Assembly: GCA_018061265.1 (NCBI GenBank) | Contig: JAGOUM010000002.1 | Span: forward strand, 1-64,000 | Direction: 5' to 3' | Source: Rhodoferax sp. | GTDB taxonomy: Bacteria; Pseudomonadota; Gammaproteobacteria; Burkholderiales; Burkholderiaceae_C | Length of the DNA: 64,000 nt | In this document: piece by piece, positions 50,127 through 58,560 of the stretch | Position numbering within the stretch: position 1 is the first letter of the stretch | How the letters are laid out: the number at the start of each line of letters is the position of its first letter | Translations under genes and position numbers: made by a program | The notes under the pieces: model-generated | What the model was told of the DNA's origin: nothing | Seen by the model: the letters and a program-made list of their open reading frames with translations, nothing else | The model's database searches: none

Positions 50127-50132
50127 TATAAT
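50127..50132 (+). promoter_or_regulatory. -10 element upstream of rpmE2
   Basis: TATAAT immediately after the rho stop codon. No good -35 is seen at 16-18 bp. The leader to rpmE2 would be about 87 nt. Confidence 0.4.
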
Positions 50133-50225
50133 CTTACGTTTTTCGCGCAAAGTACGACTGGCTTTTAATTGCACTGTGGTTGGTGCAAGGGCCGACGCGG
50201 CTGGCGCAACTGAAAGTGAACCCAT

Positions 50226-50483
50226 ATGAAAAAAGGCATCCATCCCAACTACCGTGAAATCTGTTTTCAGGACTTGTCCAACGGTTTCAAGTTTGTCACC
50301 CGTTCCTGTGCTTCAACCAAGGAAATGATCAAAATGGAAGACGGGCGCGATCTGCCTCTCTACAAGCTTGACACGTCAAGTGAGTCACATCCGTTTTATA
50401 CCGGTACACAAAAATCGGTGGACAACATGGGCGGGCGCGTCGAGAAATTCCGCAATCGCTTTGGCAAGACAGCAGCCAAGTAA
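50226..50483 (+). CDS. rpmE2: 50S ribosomal protein L31 type B
   Basis: An 85-residue L31. The start [20 protein letters not shown] and the [20 protein letters not shown] tail are diagnostic. It lacks the paired CxxC zinc ligands of the type A protein, so it is the zinc-independent form, usually induced when zinc is scarce; here no Zur site is apparent. It stands behind rho and is closed by a clear terminator. Confidence 0.95.
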   Translation: MKKGIHPNYREICFQDLSNGFKFVTRSCASTKEMIKMEDGRDLPLYKLDTSSESHPFYTGTQKSVDNMGGRVEKFRNRFGKTAAK

Positions 50484-50510
50484 ACACTTGACCACCGCTT
50501 TGCCGCAGTA

Positions 50511-50543
50511 GGCAGCCCGGCTTCGCCGCGCTGCCTTTTTCTT
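50511..50543 (+). terminator. Rho-independent terminator after rpmE2
   Basis: GGCAGC (50511-50516) pairs with GCTGCC (50530-50535), with an inner CGG/CCG around a C-TTCG loop, followed by TTTTTCTTT. Confidence 0.8.
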
Positions 50544-50560
50544 TGCCCCAAAATGGCACC

Positions 50561-52273
50561 ATGCCGCCCCACTCTGTGAACCAGCCCAACCCAGCCATCG
50601 TTGCACAAGTTGCAGTCAAGCGTTTGCCACGCCTGGCACTATGGTTGTTCTGTCTGGCCTACATACTGGCCGGTTTTGTCGGTCGGGTGCCCTGGAAAAA
50701 CGCAGATATCAGCAGCTTTGGCTACATGTTGACACTTGCCGTTGGCAACTCGGACTGGTGGCAGCCGATGCTGGGTGGGCTGTTGCCCGAGGTGCCCGCT
50801 CTTCTTCCTTATTGGCTTGGCGCGTGGGCGATCACGCTTTCACCTGATGGCTTGTCCGCTGATCTGGCGGCCCGGGTACCCTTCATGCTGCTGTTGGCAC
50901 TCGCGTTGATCGCCACCTGGTACGGAACCTACTATCTGGCACGAAGTCCCCTGGCGCAACCAGTGGCTTTTGCCTTTGGCGGCGAGGCCGAACCCACAGA
51001 CTACGCCCGGGCATTGGCCGACGCCGGGCTATTGGCCATGATGGCGTGCCTGGGCCTGGCGCAGCTGGCACATGAAACCACGCCTGCCCTGGCACAGCTG
51101 TGCTTTACGGCCCTGCTGTTTTATGCGGCTGCGGCATTACCGTACCGTCCGTTGATCCCGGGCCTGGCGGCTGCAGGCGGCCTACTTGGCCTGACTCTTT
51201 CGGGTGCCCCGACTGTGGCTTTGCTGTTGGGTCTGGGAAGCGCATTGATTTACCTGCGGGAATCACCTCTTGGAGACGTGACGCAAAAACACCGCCAACT
51301 GCGCGCCACCGGTATGGCAGGCATGACGTTGCTGTGTGCTTTGCTGGCGTTTGAGCTGAATTTGTGGCGCTGGAGCCTGGAATTACCAATGTGGTCCCAA
51401 GGCGATTGGCCCCGACTGGGTCGATTGTTTTTGTGGTTTACCTGGCCGGCCTGGCCACTGGCCTGCTGGACCGTCTGGCGCTGGCGGCACCAATTGCGCA
51501 GCGCTCGACTGAACAGCCGCCATCTCTGGATTCCTTTATGGTTTGTCGGTGTTGCGAGTGCAACAACGCTGGTCACCAGCGCGGCCGACCGCGCATTGCT
51601 GCTGGCCCTGCCCGCCCTGGCCACCTTGGCGGCGTTTGCCCTGCCAACGCTGAGCCGCAGCATGGGGGCGTTGATTGACTGGTTCACACTGATCTTTTTC
51701 AGTGGCTGCGCCATCGTGATCTGGGTGGTGTGGCTGTCCATGCAGACCGGTATTCCGGCAAAGCCGGCTCTCAATGTGGCACGACTGGCACCCGCGTTTG
51801 TTCACAGCTTCTCACCAATAACCTTTGTCATAGCATTAATAGCTACTGCTGCATGGGCTTGGCTGGTTTTTTGGCGAACAGGCAGACACCGTGCCGCGCT
51901 ATGGAAAAGTGTGGTCTTACCGGCTGGTGGGGCGGCACTGTGCTGGCTGTTGTTGATGACGCTATGGTTGCCATTGCTGGATTTTGCGCGTAGCTACGTT
52001 CCTCTGGTGGCACAAACCACTGCCCTGATGCCACAAAGACCAGCGTGTGTCTCGACCCTGGGCTTGAGCCGGGGTCAGATTGCTGCCTACACCTACCATG
52101 GTGAACTGTCTCTCAAACCAGTCATTGATGTTGCCGAGTGCAACTGGCTATTGGGAGACTCTGCGGTGCTGAACTACCTGTCGCAAACCACTGACAACTG
52201 GGAGTTTCGCGGTGCCGTGCGGCACCGCGGTGACCCCAAAGAAAAGCTCCTTCTGTACCAACGCCAGGATTAG
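50561..52273 (+). CDS. Polytopic membrane protein, glycosyltransferase-like
   Basis: A 570-residue inner-membrane protein with about 12 hydrophobic helices and a short C-terminal soluble region (about 500-570) containing VIDVAECNWLLGDSAV. The overall plan, and FVGRVPWKNADISSFGYMLT in the first periplasmic loop, recall GT39/ArnT-like glycosyltransferases that use polyprenyl-linked donors. I cannot point to a certain catalytic Asp pair, so the function is tentative. ATG at 50561; a TTG six codons earlier lies in the rpmE2 terminator. Codons 51828-51853 look repeat-derived. Confidence 0.7.
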   Translation: MPPHSVNQPNPAIVAQVAVKRLPRLALWLFCLAYILAGFVGRVPWKNADISSFGYMLTLAVGNSDWWQPMLGGLLPEVPALLPYWLGAWAITLSPDGLSADLAARVPFMLLLALALIATWYGTYYLARSPLAQPVAFAFGGEAEPTDYARALADAGLLAMMACLGLAQLAHETTPALAQLCFTALLFYAAAALPYRPLIPGLAAAGGLLGLTLSGAPTVALLLGLGSALIYLRESPLGDVTQKHRQLRATGMAGMTLLCALLAFELNLWRWSLELPMWSQGDWPRLGRLFLWFTWPAWPLACWTVWRWRHQLRSARLNSRHLWIPLWFVGVASATTLVTSAADRALLLALPALATLAAFALPTLSRSMGALIDWFTLIFFSGCAIVIWVVWLSMQTGIPAKPALNVARLAPAFVHSFSPITFVIALIATAAWAWLVFWRTGRHRAALWKSVVLPAGGAALCWLLLMTLWLPLLDFARSYVPLVAQTTALMPQRPACVSTLGLSRGQIAAYTYHGELSLKPVIDVAECNWLLGDSAVLNYLSQTTDNWEFRGAVRHRGDPKEKLLLYQRQD

Positions 52274-52284
52274 GCTGCTTTGGT

Positions 52285-53154
52285 TCAGGACACGACCACA
52301 TTCTCAAACCTGGCATACAAAACGTCGCTCCAGGACTCAACCTCGGCCGCACCGATTTGCAGGAACGCCATACATTCCTCCCCATGGCTGCGCCACTCGC
52401 GCTGTTCTTTGATCCCCTCATGCTCGGCCACCAGATGATCGGCGATGGCGGCGATGGCGACAAGTTGCCTCACATTCAAGGCCAACGCCGGATCAGTAAG
52501 TACCGTGAAATCATGGTGTAACCGAACCGCGTAGGCGATCATGGGTGGTAAACGCCAGGTTTTCGCAACGATAGCTCCCACCACGGCATGATCGGTCCGA
52601 TGGGCTGCGTTCTCGGTTTGCGTGAAGCTGCGGTCCTGCCGTGCCATCGCTTCGGCCAGCGTTCCCCGATACCCCCTGAGTCCCTGCAACATGACCGGAA
52701 TCCCCACGTGCAAAAACAGTCCGCTGGTCCTGGCCACCTCGACATCGACACCGTACATCTGCGCGGCAACATGTGCCATGGCAAGTGACCGGCGGTTGGA
52801 CGACTCCCAAAAATGCTCGATCAGGGTTGGGTCAAGCGCTATGGCGTTGCGCAGCAAAAAGCCCGTCAATACGGTCGCGGTTGGACGCACACCCAGCATG
52901 GCGACCGCCTGCCCCACCGAATTGACCGGTTGCCGTCGGGCGTACAGTGAACTGTTGGCAATACGGATCAGCGCGGCTGCCATCGCCACATCATTGCCTG
53001 CGATTTCAGCAACCACCAATGGATCAGGATCAGGCTGACCGAGCTCCTGTTGCAACTGAACCAGCAATTGAGGGCAAGGCGGAATGACAATGTCCTTGAC
53101 CGGGCCAAAATCACGTGCAGCGTCAAGTTCGCGGTTGATCTCTTGGGACTTCAT
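52285..53154 (-). CDS. HDOD-domain signalling protein
   Basis: A 289-residue protein made mainly of one HDOD domain (about 20-225), with the family segments VAEIAGNDVAMAAALIRIAN, VNSVGQAVAMLGVRPTATVL and the later HDxxV-like region RTDHAVVGAIVAKTW. HDOD proteins are related to HD phosphohydrolases but lack full metal ligands, and modulate signalling or stress responses. No output domain is fused. The ATG at 53154 gives MKSQEINRELD. It converges with the membrane protein gene. Confidence 0.85.
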   Translation of the reverse strand: MKSQEINRELDAARDFGPVKDIVIPPCPQLLVQLQQELGQPDPDPLVVAEIAGNDVAMAAALIRIANSSLYARRQPVNSVGQAVAMLGVRPTATVLTGFLLRNAIALDPTLIEHFWESSNRRSLAMAHVAAQMYGVDVEVARTSGLFLHVGIPVMLQGLRGYRGTLAEAMARQDRSFTQTENAAHRTDHAVVGAIVAKTWRLPPMIAYAVRLHHDFTVLTDPALALNVRQLVAIAAIADHLVAEHEGIKEQREWRSHGEECMAFLQIGAAEVESWSDVLYARFENVVVS

Positions 53155-53369
53155 GCAAATGTCTTTCAGGTCTGCCCGCACTGCCAACCAGCACGATGGG
53201 CGAGGCTGCCGCTTGCGGCAATATTTCACCCGACCTCTGTCCGTACATTGGACACTGCGAGTGTTTCAAAGACCTGAGTATGCCCGAGAAGACGGCCGAA
53301 AAACGAACATCGTTGTGCAAGGTGGCCTCTCACCTGCCCAAGCGCAGATGCCCATTTGCGGGTGAAGCA

Positions 53370-54329
53370 TCAGCCTTGCATTGGAACCAGAAAATCCCGA
53401 CTGATGCAGGCACCAAGATCATTGACGCGGTCCAAGAACTGCGTCAAGTAGGCGTGCAAACCCGTTGCCAGGATTTCATCAATCCGGCCATATTGCAGTT
53501 CAGCACGTAATTTGCCGGCACGACGATGTGTTTCTCCCGACTGATCATTGGCCACCATGCGCAGGTTGCCCACCACTTCGTTCAGGCTGGCGTGCAGGCT
53601 TCGTGGCATATCCTGACGCAATATCAGCAGTTCCGCCACACGCTCAGGTCGGATCACATCACGGTACACCTTACGGTAGACCTCGAATCCACTGACGCTG
53701 CGCAATATGGCGCTCCAATGGTAAAAGTCGTACTCTTGGTCCTTTTCGTTGGCAGCACCATAAAAGTCACTCTCAACCGCGTGAAACTTCACATCGACGA
53801 GCCTTGCCGTATTGTCAGCACGCTCAAGGAAGGTGCCCAATCGCATGAAGTGCAAGGCCTCATCCATCAGCATGGTGCCCACCGTCACCCCACGCGACAA
53901 ATGTGACCGGAATTTGACCCACTCAAAAAACTGCGCCGGGTCCTGCTCAAACTCGCCATTCTTGATCATGCGCTTGACTTCCAGCCAGGTCTGGTTCTGT
54001 GTTTCCCAGACTTCTGTGGTCAAGGTTCCACGTACGGCGCGTGCATTCTCCCGAGCAGCCCCGAGGCACGAGAGGATGGAGGATGGGTTGCTCTCGTCCT
54101 TCACCATGAAATCCATGACCTCCTTGGCACGGATGTCTCCATGTTTCTCGCGGTAGCTTGGCATCAGTTCACTGATGCTCAACAAGCCTTGCCAGCCAGC
54201 CAATGCGACCGCGTCAGACTGGGGCAACAGCGAAGTCTGATAGTTGACGTCAAGCAGGCGGGCAGTGTTTTCGGCTCGCTCGGTGTAACGGTTCATCCAG
54301 AAGAGGTGATCGGCGGTTCTTGACAACAT
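53370..54329 (-). CDS. Alpha-E domain protein
   Basis: A 319-residue, almost entirely helical alpha-E protein (DUF403). It starts MLSRTADHLFWMNRYTERAE and contains GTFLERADNTARLVDVKFHA, the two diagnostic ER-A-D/N-TARL motifs. These proteins are always found with circularly permuted ATP-grasp ligases in a predicted peptide-synthesis or tagging system. It lies 48 bp downstream of that partner. Molecular role unknown. Confidence 0.9.
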   Translation of the reverse strand: MLSRTADHLFWMNRYTERAENTARLLDVNYQTSLLPQSDAVALAGWQGLLSISELMPSYREKHGDIRAKEVMDFMVKDESNPSSILSCLGAARENARAVRGTLTTEVWETQNQTWLEVKRMIKNGEFEQDPAQFFEWVKFRSHLSRGVTVGTMLMDEALHFMRLGTFLERADNTARLVDVKFHAVESDFYGAANEKDQEYDFYHWSAILRSVSGFEVYRKVYRDVIRPERVAELLILRQDMPRSLHASLNEVVGNLRMVANDQSGETHRRAGKLRAELQYGRIDEILATGLHAYLTQFLDRVNDLGACISRDFLVPMQG

Positions 54330-54377
54330 ACGCGCTTTCGGTTTTCAGATCAGTCAACAAGGAGGAGGCTCAGCAAC

Positions 54378-55892
54378 TCAGGCAAGCTGTTGTTGCGTTT
54401 GGCGCGATGAGGTCAGAACCTCACTCGGCGTGGAATCATCTTCAAGAATCCAGGTATCTTTGGTGCCACCACCCTGCGAGGAGTTCACCACCAACGAACC
54501 GTCTTTGAGCGCAACACGGGTCAAACCACCTGGCACCATCTGCACCGTCTTGGCAGACAACACATACGGGCGCAAATCGATGTGCCGTGGTGCGATCCCG
54601 CTTTCCACAAAGGTCGGACAGCTCGACAAACTCAAGGTCGGCTGGGCGATGTAGCCACCCGGATTGGCCAGCAATGCCTTTCTGAAGTCTTCAATCTCCG
54701 CAGCGGTAGCGGCAGGCCCGACCAGCATGCCATACCCGCCAGCACCATGCACCTCTTTGACCACCAGGTCTTTCAGGTTGGCCAGCGTGTAAGCCAGGTC
54801 ATCTTTTTTCCGACACATAAAAGTGGGCACATTGTTCAGAATCGGCTTTTCACCAAGATAAAACTCGATCATCTTCGGCACGTAGGGATAAATCGACTTG
54901 TCATCGGCAATTCCAGTACCAACGGCGTTGCTGATGGTCACGTTACCGGCACGATAGGCATCCATCAGGCCGGCACAACCCAGGGTTGACGTCGGCCGAA
55001 ACACCGTCGGATCAAGAAAGTCATCGTCCACACGCCGGTAAATCACGTCCACCCGCTTGGGTCCACGCGTGGTGCGCATGTAGACAAAGTTGTCCTTCAC
55101 CATCAAATCCTGACCCTCGACCAGTTCAACGCCCATTTGCTGCGCCAAAAAAGCGTGCTCAAAGTAAGCGCTGTTGTACATGCCCGGGGTCAGCACCACC
55201 ACGGTTGGCTCGGCAGTGGTGGCCGGGCTGCTGGCACGCAGGGTTTCAAGCAAGAGGTCGGGATAGTGAGCGATCGGTGCCACCCGGTGGGCAGAAAAAA
55301 GGTCCGGGAACAGCCGCATCATCATCTTGCGGTCTTCCAGCATATAGCTGACCCCGCTGGGCACGCGCAGGTTGTCTTCGAGTACGTAGTACTCACCGTC
55401 GCCGGCGGCATTTGGCGCACGGACGATATCAATACCCGAAATGTTTGAATAAATCTGGTTGGGCACCGCCACACCCACCATCTCAGGTCGAAACTGGGCG
55501 TTGTGCTCGATTTGCTCTCGGGGCACGATCCCCGCCTTGAGGATGTCCTGGTCGTGATAGATATCGTGGATAAATCGATTCAGCGCCGTCACACGCTGTG
55601 TCAGCCCACGTTCCATGCTGGCCCACTCAGCCGCCGGGATGATTCGCGGGATCAAGTCAAATGGAATCAGCCGCTCGGTGCCAGCACCCTCCTCGTCCTT
55701 CTCGCCATAGACTGCAAAAGTGATGCCCACCCGGCGAAAGATCATTTCTGCTTCTTCGCGCCGCTTGGCCATCATGTCACCGGGTTGTCGGGCCAACCAT
55801 TCGTCATAGATCCGGTAATGATCCCGAATCTGCGCACCCTTGCTGAAAAACTCATAGGGCAGGCGGGTGTACATCTCGTCAAATTTCTGCAT
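54378..55892 (-). CDS. Circularly permuted type 2 ATP-grasp protein
   Basis: A 504-residue circularly permuted ATP-grasp ligase. The N-terminal region holds IDIVRAPNAAGDGEYYVLED and DNLRVPSGVSYMLEDRKMMM; the permuted ATP-binding part includes KEVHGAGGYGMLVGPAATA, and AKTVQMVPGGLTRVALKDGS lies near the end. Such enzymes are predicted to form amide bonds, with alpha-E and transglutaminase-like partners. The ATG at 55892 follows GGAG by about 9 bases. Product unknown. Confidence 0.9.
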   Translation of the reverse strand: MQKFDEMYTRLPYEFFSKGAQIRDHYRIYDEWLARQPGDMMAKRREEAEMIFRRVGITFAVYGEKDEEGAGTERLIPFDLIPRIIPAAEWASMERGLTQRVTALNRFIHDIYHDQDILKAGIVPREQIEHNAQFRPEMVGVAVPNQIYSNISGIDIVRAPNAAGDGEYYVLEDNLRVPSGVSYMLEDRKMMMRLFPDLFSAHRVAPIAHYPDLLLETLRASSPATTAEPTVVVLTPGMYNSAYFEHAFLAQQMGVELVEGQDLMVKDNFVYMRTTRGPKRVDVIYRRVDDDFLDPTVFRPTSTLGCAGLMDAYRAGNVTISNAVGTGIADDKSIYPYVPKMIEFYLGEKPILNNVPTFMCRKKDDLAYTLANLKDLVVKEVHGAGGYGMLVGPAATAAEIEDFRKALLANPGGYIAQPTLSLSSCPTFVESGIAPRHIDLRPYVLSAKTVQMVPGGLTRVALKDGSLVVNSSQGGGTKDTWILEDDSTPSEVLTSSRQTQQQLA

Positions 55893-56041
55893 GGATCGAT
55901 TCTCCTGCACCAAGCTTAGCAAGTTTCAGGCCCATCACGACAAAAATTGTGTCAACCGTATCAGTGGACCCGTGCCAATATGCGCCGCATCGGCCCTCAC
56001 AAAAAAAACTCATCGGACTTGAATCAGGTCAACCCAATGCA

Positions 56042-58444
56042 CTAATTTGGTACCTTATGCTGCCAGTAGTGCGGAGCGACCTCTCGTTGACACCGGATAG
56101 ACGGATCTGCACCAGAGCGCCACATCACTGCACCACAATGAGGCGTATCCAGCACCAGAATACTCCGCTCCTGGTAACGCAACATCACCGTCGCGTCCGG
56201 ATGCCCGAATCGGTTGCGATAGCCGGATTGCACAACCGCTACCCGCGGTTGGACTGCCTCCAGAAACTCCACGCTGCTTGAAGTCTTGCTTCCGTGATGA
56301 GGCACCACCAGCAAATCAGCCGCCAAGACGGCGGTATCGACCAGGTGACGCTCTTGTTCAACCTCGATGTCTCCGGTCAACAAAGCCGATGACTCGCCGG
56401 TTGAGACATGCAAGACACAACTTGTGGCATTGGCGCTGCGGGACCTTGGTTTGTCGTCGGCAAATGGGTGCAAAACACGAAAAACCACGCCGTCCCACTG
56501 CCAGTGCATTCCGGCCTCACACCGCTGTCCTGTTTTTAACTCGGTTTCGAATGAACTCAACAGTGCCGTTTGTGGTTGCATTGCCAACAATGCCAGGGCA
56601 CCACCGGTATGGTCACTGTCCCGGTGGCTAAGCACCAGCAGATCCAGGCGTTCGCCCAAAGCCCGCAATAATGGCACCAGCACACGTTGACCTGCGTCAC
56701 TATCCTGACCATAGCGTGGCCCGGCGTCAAACATCAAGCTATGCTGGGCGGTTCGCACCAGAACAGCGCTGCCCTGCCCCACATCCGCGGCCAAAACCTC
56801 AAACGTGCCGTTCAATGGTCGGGGCACCTGCCAGAACACCACCGGCAGCAACAATGGCACGCCCAACCATCGAATCGAGGCGGGCAGGCGCATCGCCACC
56901 GTGATGCCACCAAGAAAAGCCGCAAGTGCAGCCCATGTCGGTGCCTGGGATACCGACCAAAGCGCCCAGGGCATGGAGGCCATCCAGCGCAAAACGGCCA
57001 TCATCCATCCCCCAGTCCAGGCCGCAAACTCCCACAGACCTGGCACGACCACGCCCAACATCGCCATGGGTGTCAATAGCAGAGTCACCCAGGGTATTGC
57101 CAATGCGTTGGCCGGAATACCGATCAGCGACACCTGCCCAAAGAGCAGCAGCGACAATGGTGCCAGCGCCAGAGTGATCACCCATTGCTCCCTGAAAAAA
57201 GCAATAACCCGGCTGCCAGCCACCTTGTGTCCCGGTTTTTCAGAATCTGTTTCAGCGGCAAACAAGATACCAACGGCGACAAAACTCAGCCAAAAGCCGG
57301 CCTGCAGAATGGCCCAAGGGTCCAGCATGACCACTGCCACACAAGCCAACAACCAGACCAGTGGCCAGGGCCAGCGGACGCCACTGAGCCGCAGCAGGCC
57401 GACACAGGTCAACATCAGTACGGTGCGCTGTGCCGGCACACCGAAACCACTGAACAAGGCATACAACAATGCCAGCAAGATGCCGCCCAGAAGCGCGGCG
57501 CTGGCAGCAGGCAGTCGCAAGCACAGTGCGCCTGATCGCCGCCACAGCCACCCCACCACCCGAGCCGCCAGCCAGGCGAACATGGTGATGTGCAAACCTG
57601 AAATACTAAGCAAGTGGGCCACGCCGGTGGCACGAAACACACTCCAGTCCTCCCGGTCGATGGCCTTTTGGTCACCCACCAACAGCGCAGCGATCAGCCC
57701 GCTGGATGCCGGATCGGCAAGCCGGTCTTCGATCTGTTGACGCACCTGTTCACGCCAGCGCGCCATCATGTAGCCGGACGCAGGTGCCAAGCGGGTCGGC
57801 ATCGGATCTTTGGCACCGTTTCTCACATACCCCGTGGCCTGAACGCCTTGCTCCCATTGCCAGAGTTCGTAGTCAAATCCGTGCGGATTGACGCTGCCGT
57901 GCACCGCCTTAATTCTTGCATTGAAGCGCCAGCGCTCCCCCGCCCGGGGCAGGGGTGTCTGGCCAGCGGGCAAAACGCCGTCCGCGACATACCACGCCAG
58001 GTCGATCAAACCAGGGATCGCCACTGGCCTGCTGTCAACAACGGCACTCTCTGCTGCAAAGCGGAAGCGTTGGCCCAACGCAAAAGGCTGTGCCATGTCG
58101 GCCACTATGCCAGTCAGCGTCAGGTCATGCCCTTCCAGCACAGGGGCCAGGGTACGACTGACAAAAAAGCTCGCGCGCAAGCCGGTCAAAGCAAATGCAA
58201 ACAGGGTAAAAATTATCACCCTGCAGAGTTTTTGACCGCCGTCCAGGCACAACAGTTTATTATTTTTAATAGCAGTAAACACATACAGGATAAGCGCAAG
58301 AGGCAACAATTGAGCATAAACGAGTAGCGGCCATAAAGTCACTTGCTGCAATTGCAATGCCGTCCCCAGCAAAATCCCCCCCAACATGGGGGCGAGCCAA
58401 GCCGACTGCTGACTTCTTGCGTGGCTGGCATTGGGTTTGAACAT
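56042..58444 (-). CDS. comEC: DNA uptake channel protein ComEC/Rec2
   Basis: An 800-residue ComEC, the inner-membrane channel for single-stranded DNA in natural transformation. It has an N-terminal helix pair and OB-like periplasmic domain, the Competence membrane core with LLSISGLHITMFAWLAARVV, and a C-terminal metallo-beta-lactamase domain with VLSHRDSDHTGGAL and LLVVPHHGSKTSSS. All three parts appear intact, so the strain may be competent if the pilus and other Com genes exist elsewhere. AT-rich codons at 58254-58280 resemble a repeat fragment. Confidence 0.93.
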   Translation of the reverse strand: MFKPNASHARSQQSAWLAPMLGGILLGTALQLQQVTLWPLLVYAQLLPLALILYVFTAIKNNKLLCLDGGQKLCRVIIFTLFAFALTGLRASFFVSRTLAPVLEGHDLTLTGIVADMAQPFALGQRFRFAAESAVVDSRPVAIPGLIDLAWYVADGVLPAGQTPLPRAGERWRFNARIKAVHGSVNPHGFDYELWQWEQGVQATGYVRNGAKDPMPTRLAPASGYMMARWREQVRQQIEDRLADPASSGLIAALLVGDQKAIDREDWSVFRATGVAHLLSISGLHITMFAWLAARVVGWLWRRSGALCLRLPAASAALLGGILLALLYALFSGFGVPAQRTVLMLTCVGLLRLSGVRWPWPLVWLLACVAVVMLDPWAILQAGFWLSFVAVGILFAAETDSEKPGHKVAGSRVIAFFREQWVITLALAPLSLLLFGQVSLIGIPANALAIPWVTLLLTPMAMLGVVVPGLWEFAAWTGGWMMAVLRWMASMPWALWSVSQAPTWAALAAFLGGITVAMRLPASIRWLGVPLLLPVVFWQVPRPLNGTFEVLAADVGQGSAVLVRTAQHSLMFDAGPRYGQDSDAGQRVLVPLLRALGERLDLLVLSHRDSDHTGGALALLAMQPQTALLSSFETELKTGQRCEAGMHWQWDGVVFRVLHPFADDKPRSRSANATSCVLHVSTGESSALLTGDIEVEQERHLVDTAVLAADLLVVPHHGSKTSSSVEFLEAVQPRVAVVQSGYRNRFGHPDATVMLRYQERSILVLDTPHCGAVMWRSGADPSIRCQREVAPHYWQHKVPN

Positions 58445-58560
58445 GGCAGCATGCTAACGACATCGACCAATACAAGCACCACTTTGATGTAGCGCAAATC
58501 TTGCGGTGACAACTTGTTTACCATGAACCATTTGGTACACAAAAGACAGGAATTGAAGTC

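Noticed and set aside
53196..53510. A cysteine-containing 104-codon frame on the plus strand between the HDOD and alpha-E genes
   Set aside because: Its second half is antisense to the alpha-E gene. The Cys spacing matches no zinc motif I know, and no convincing Shine-Dalgarno is present. The 215-bp gap otherwise shows nothing.
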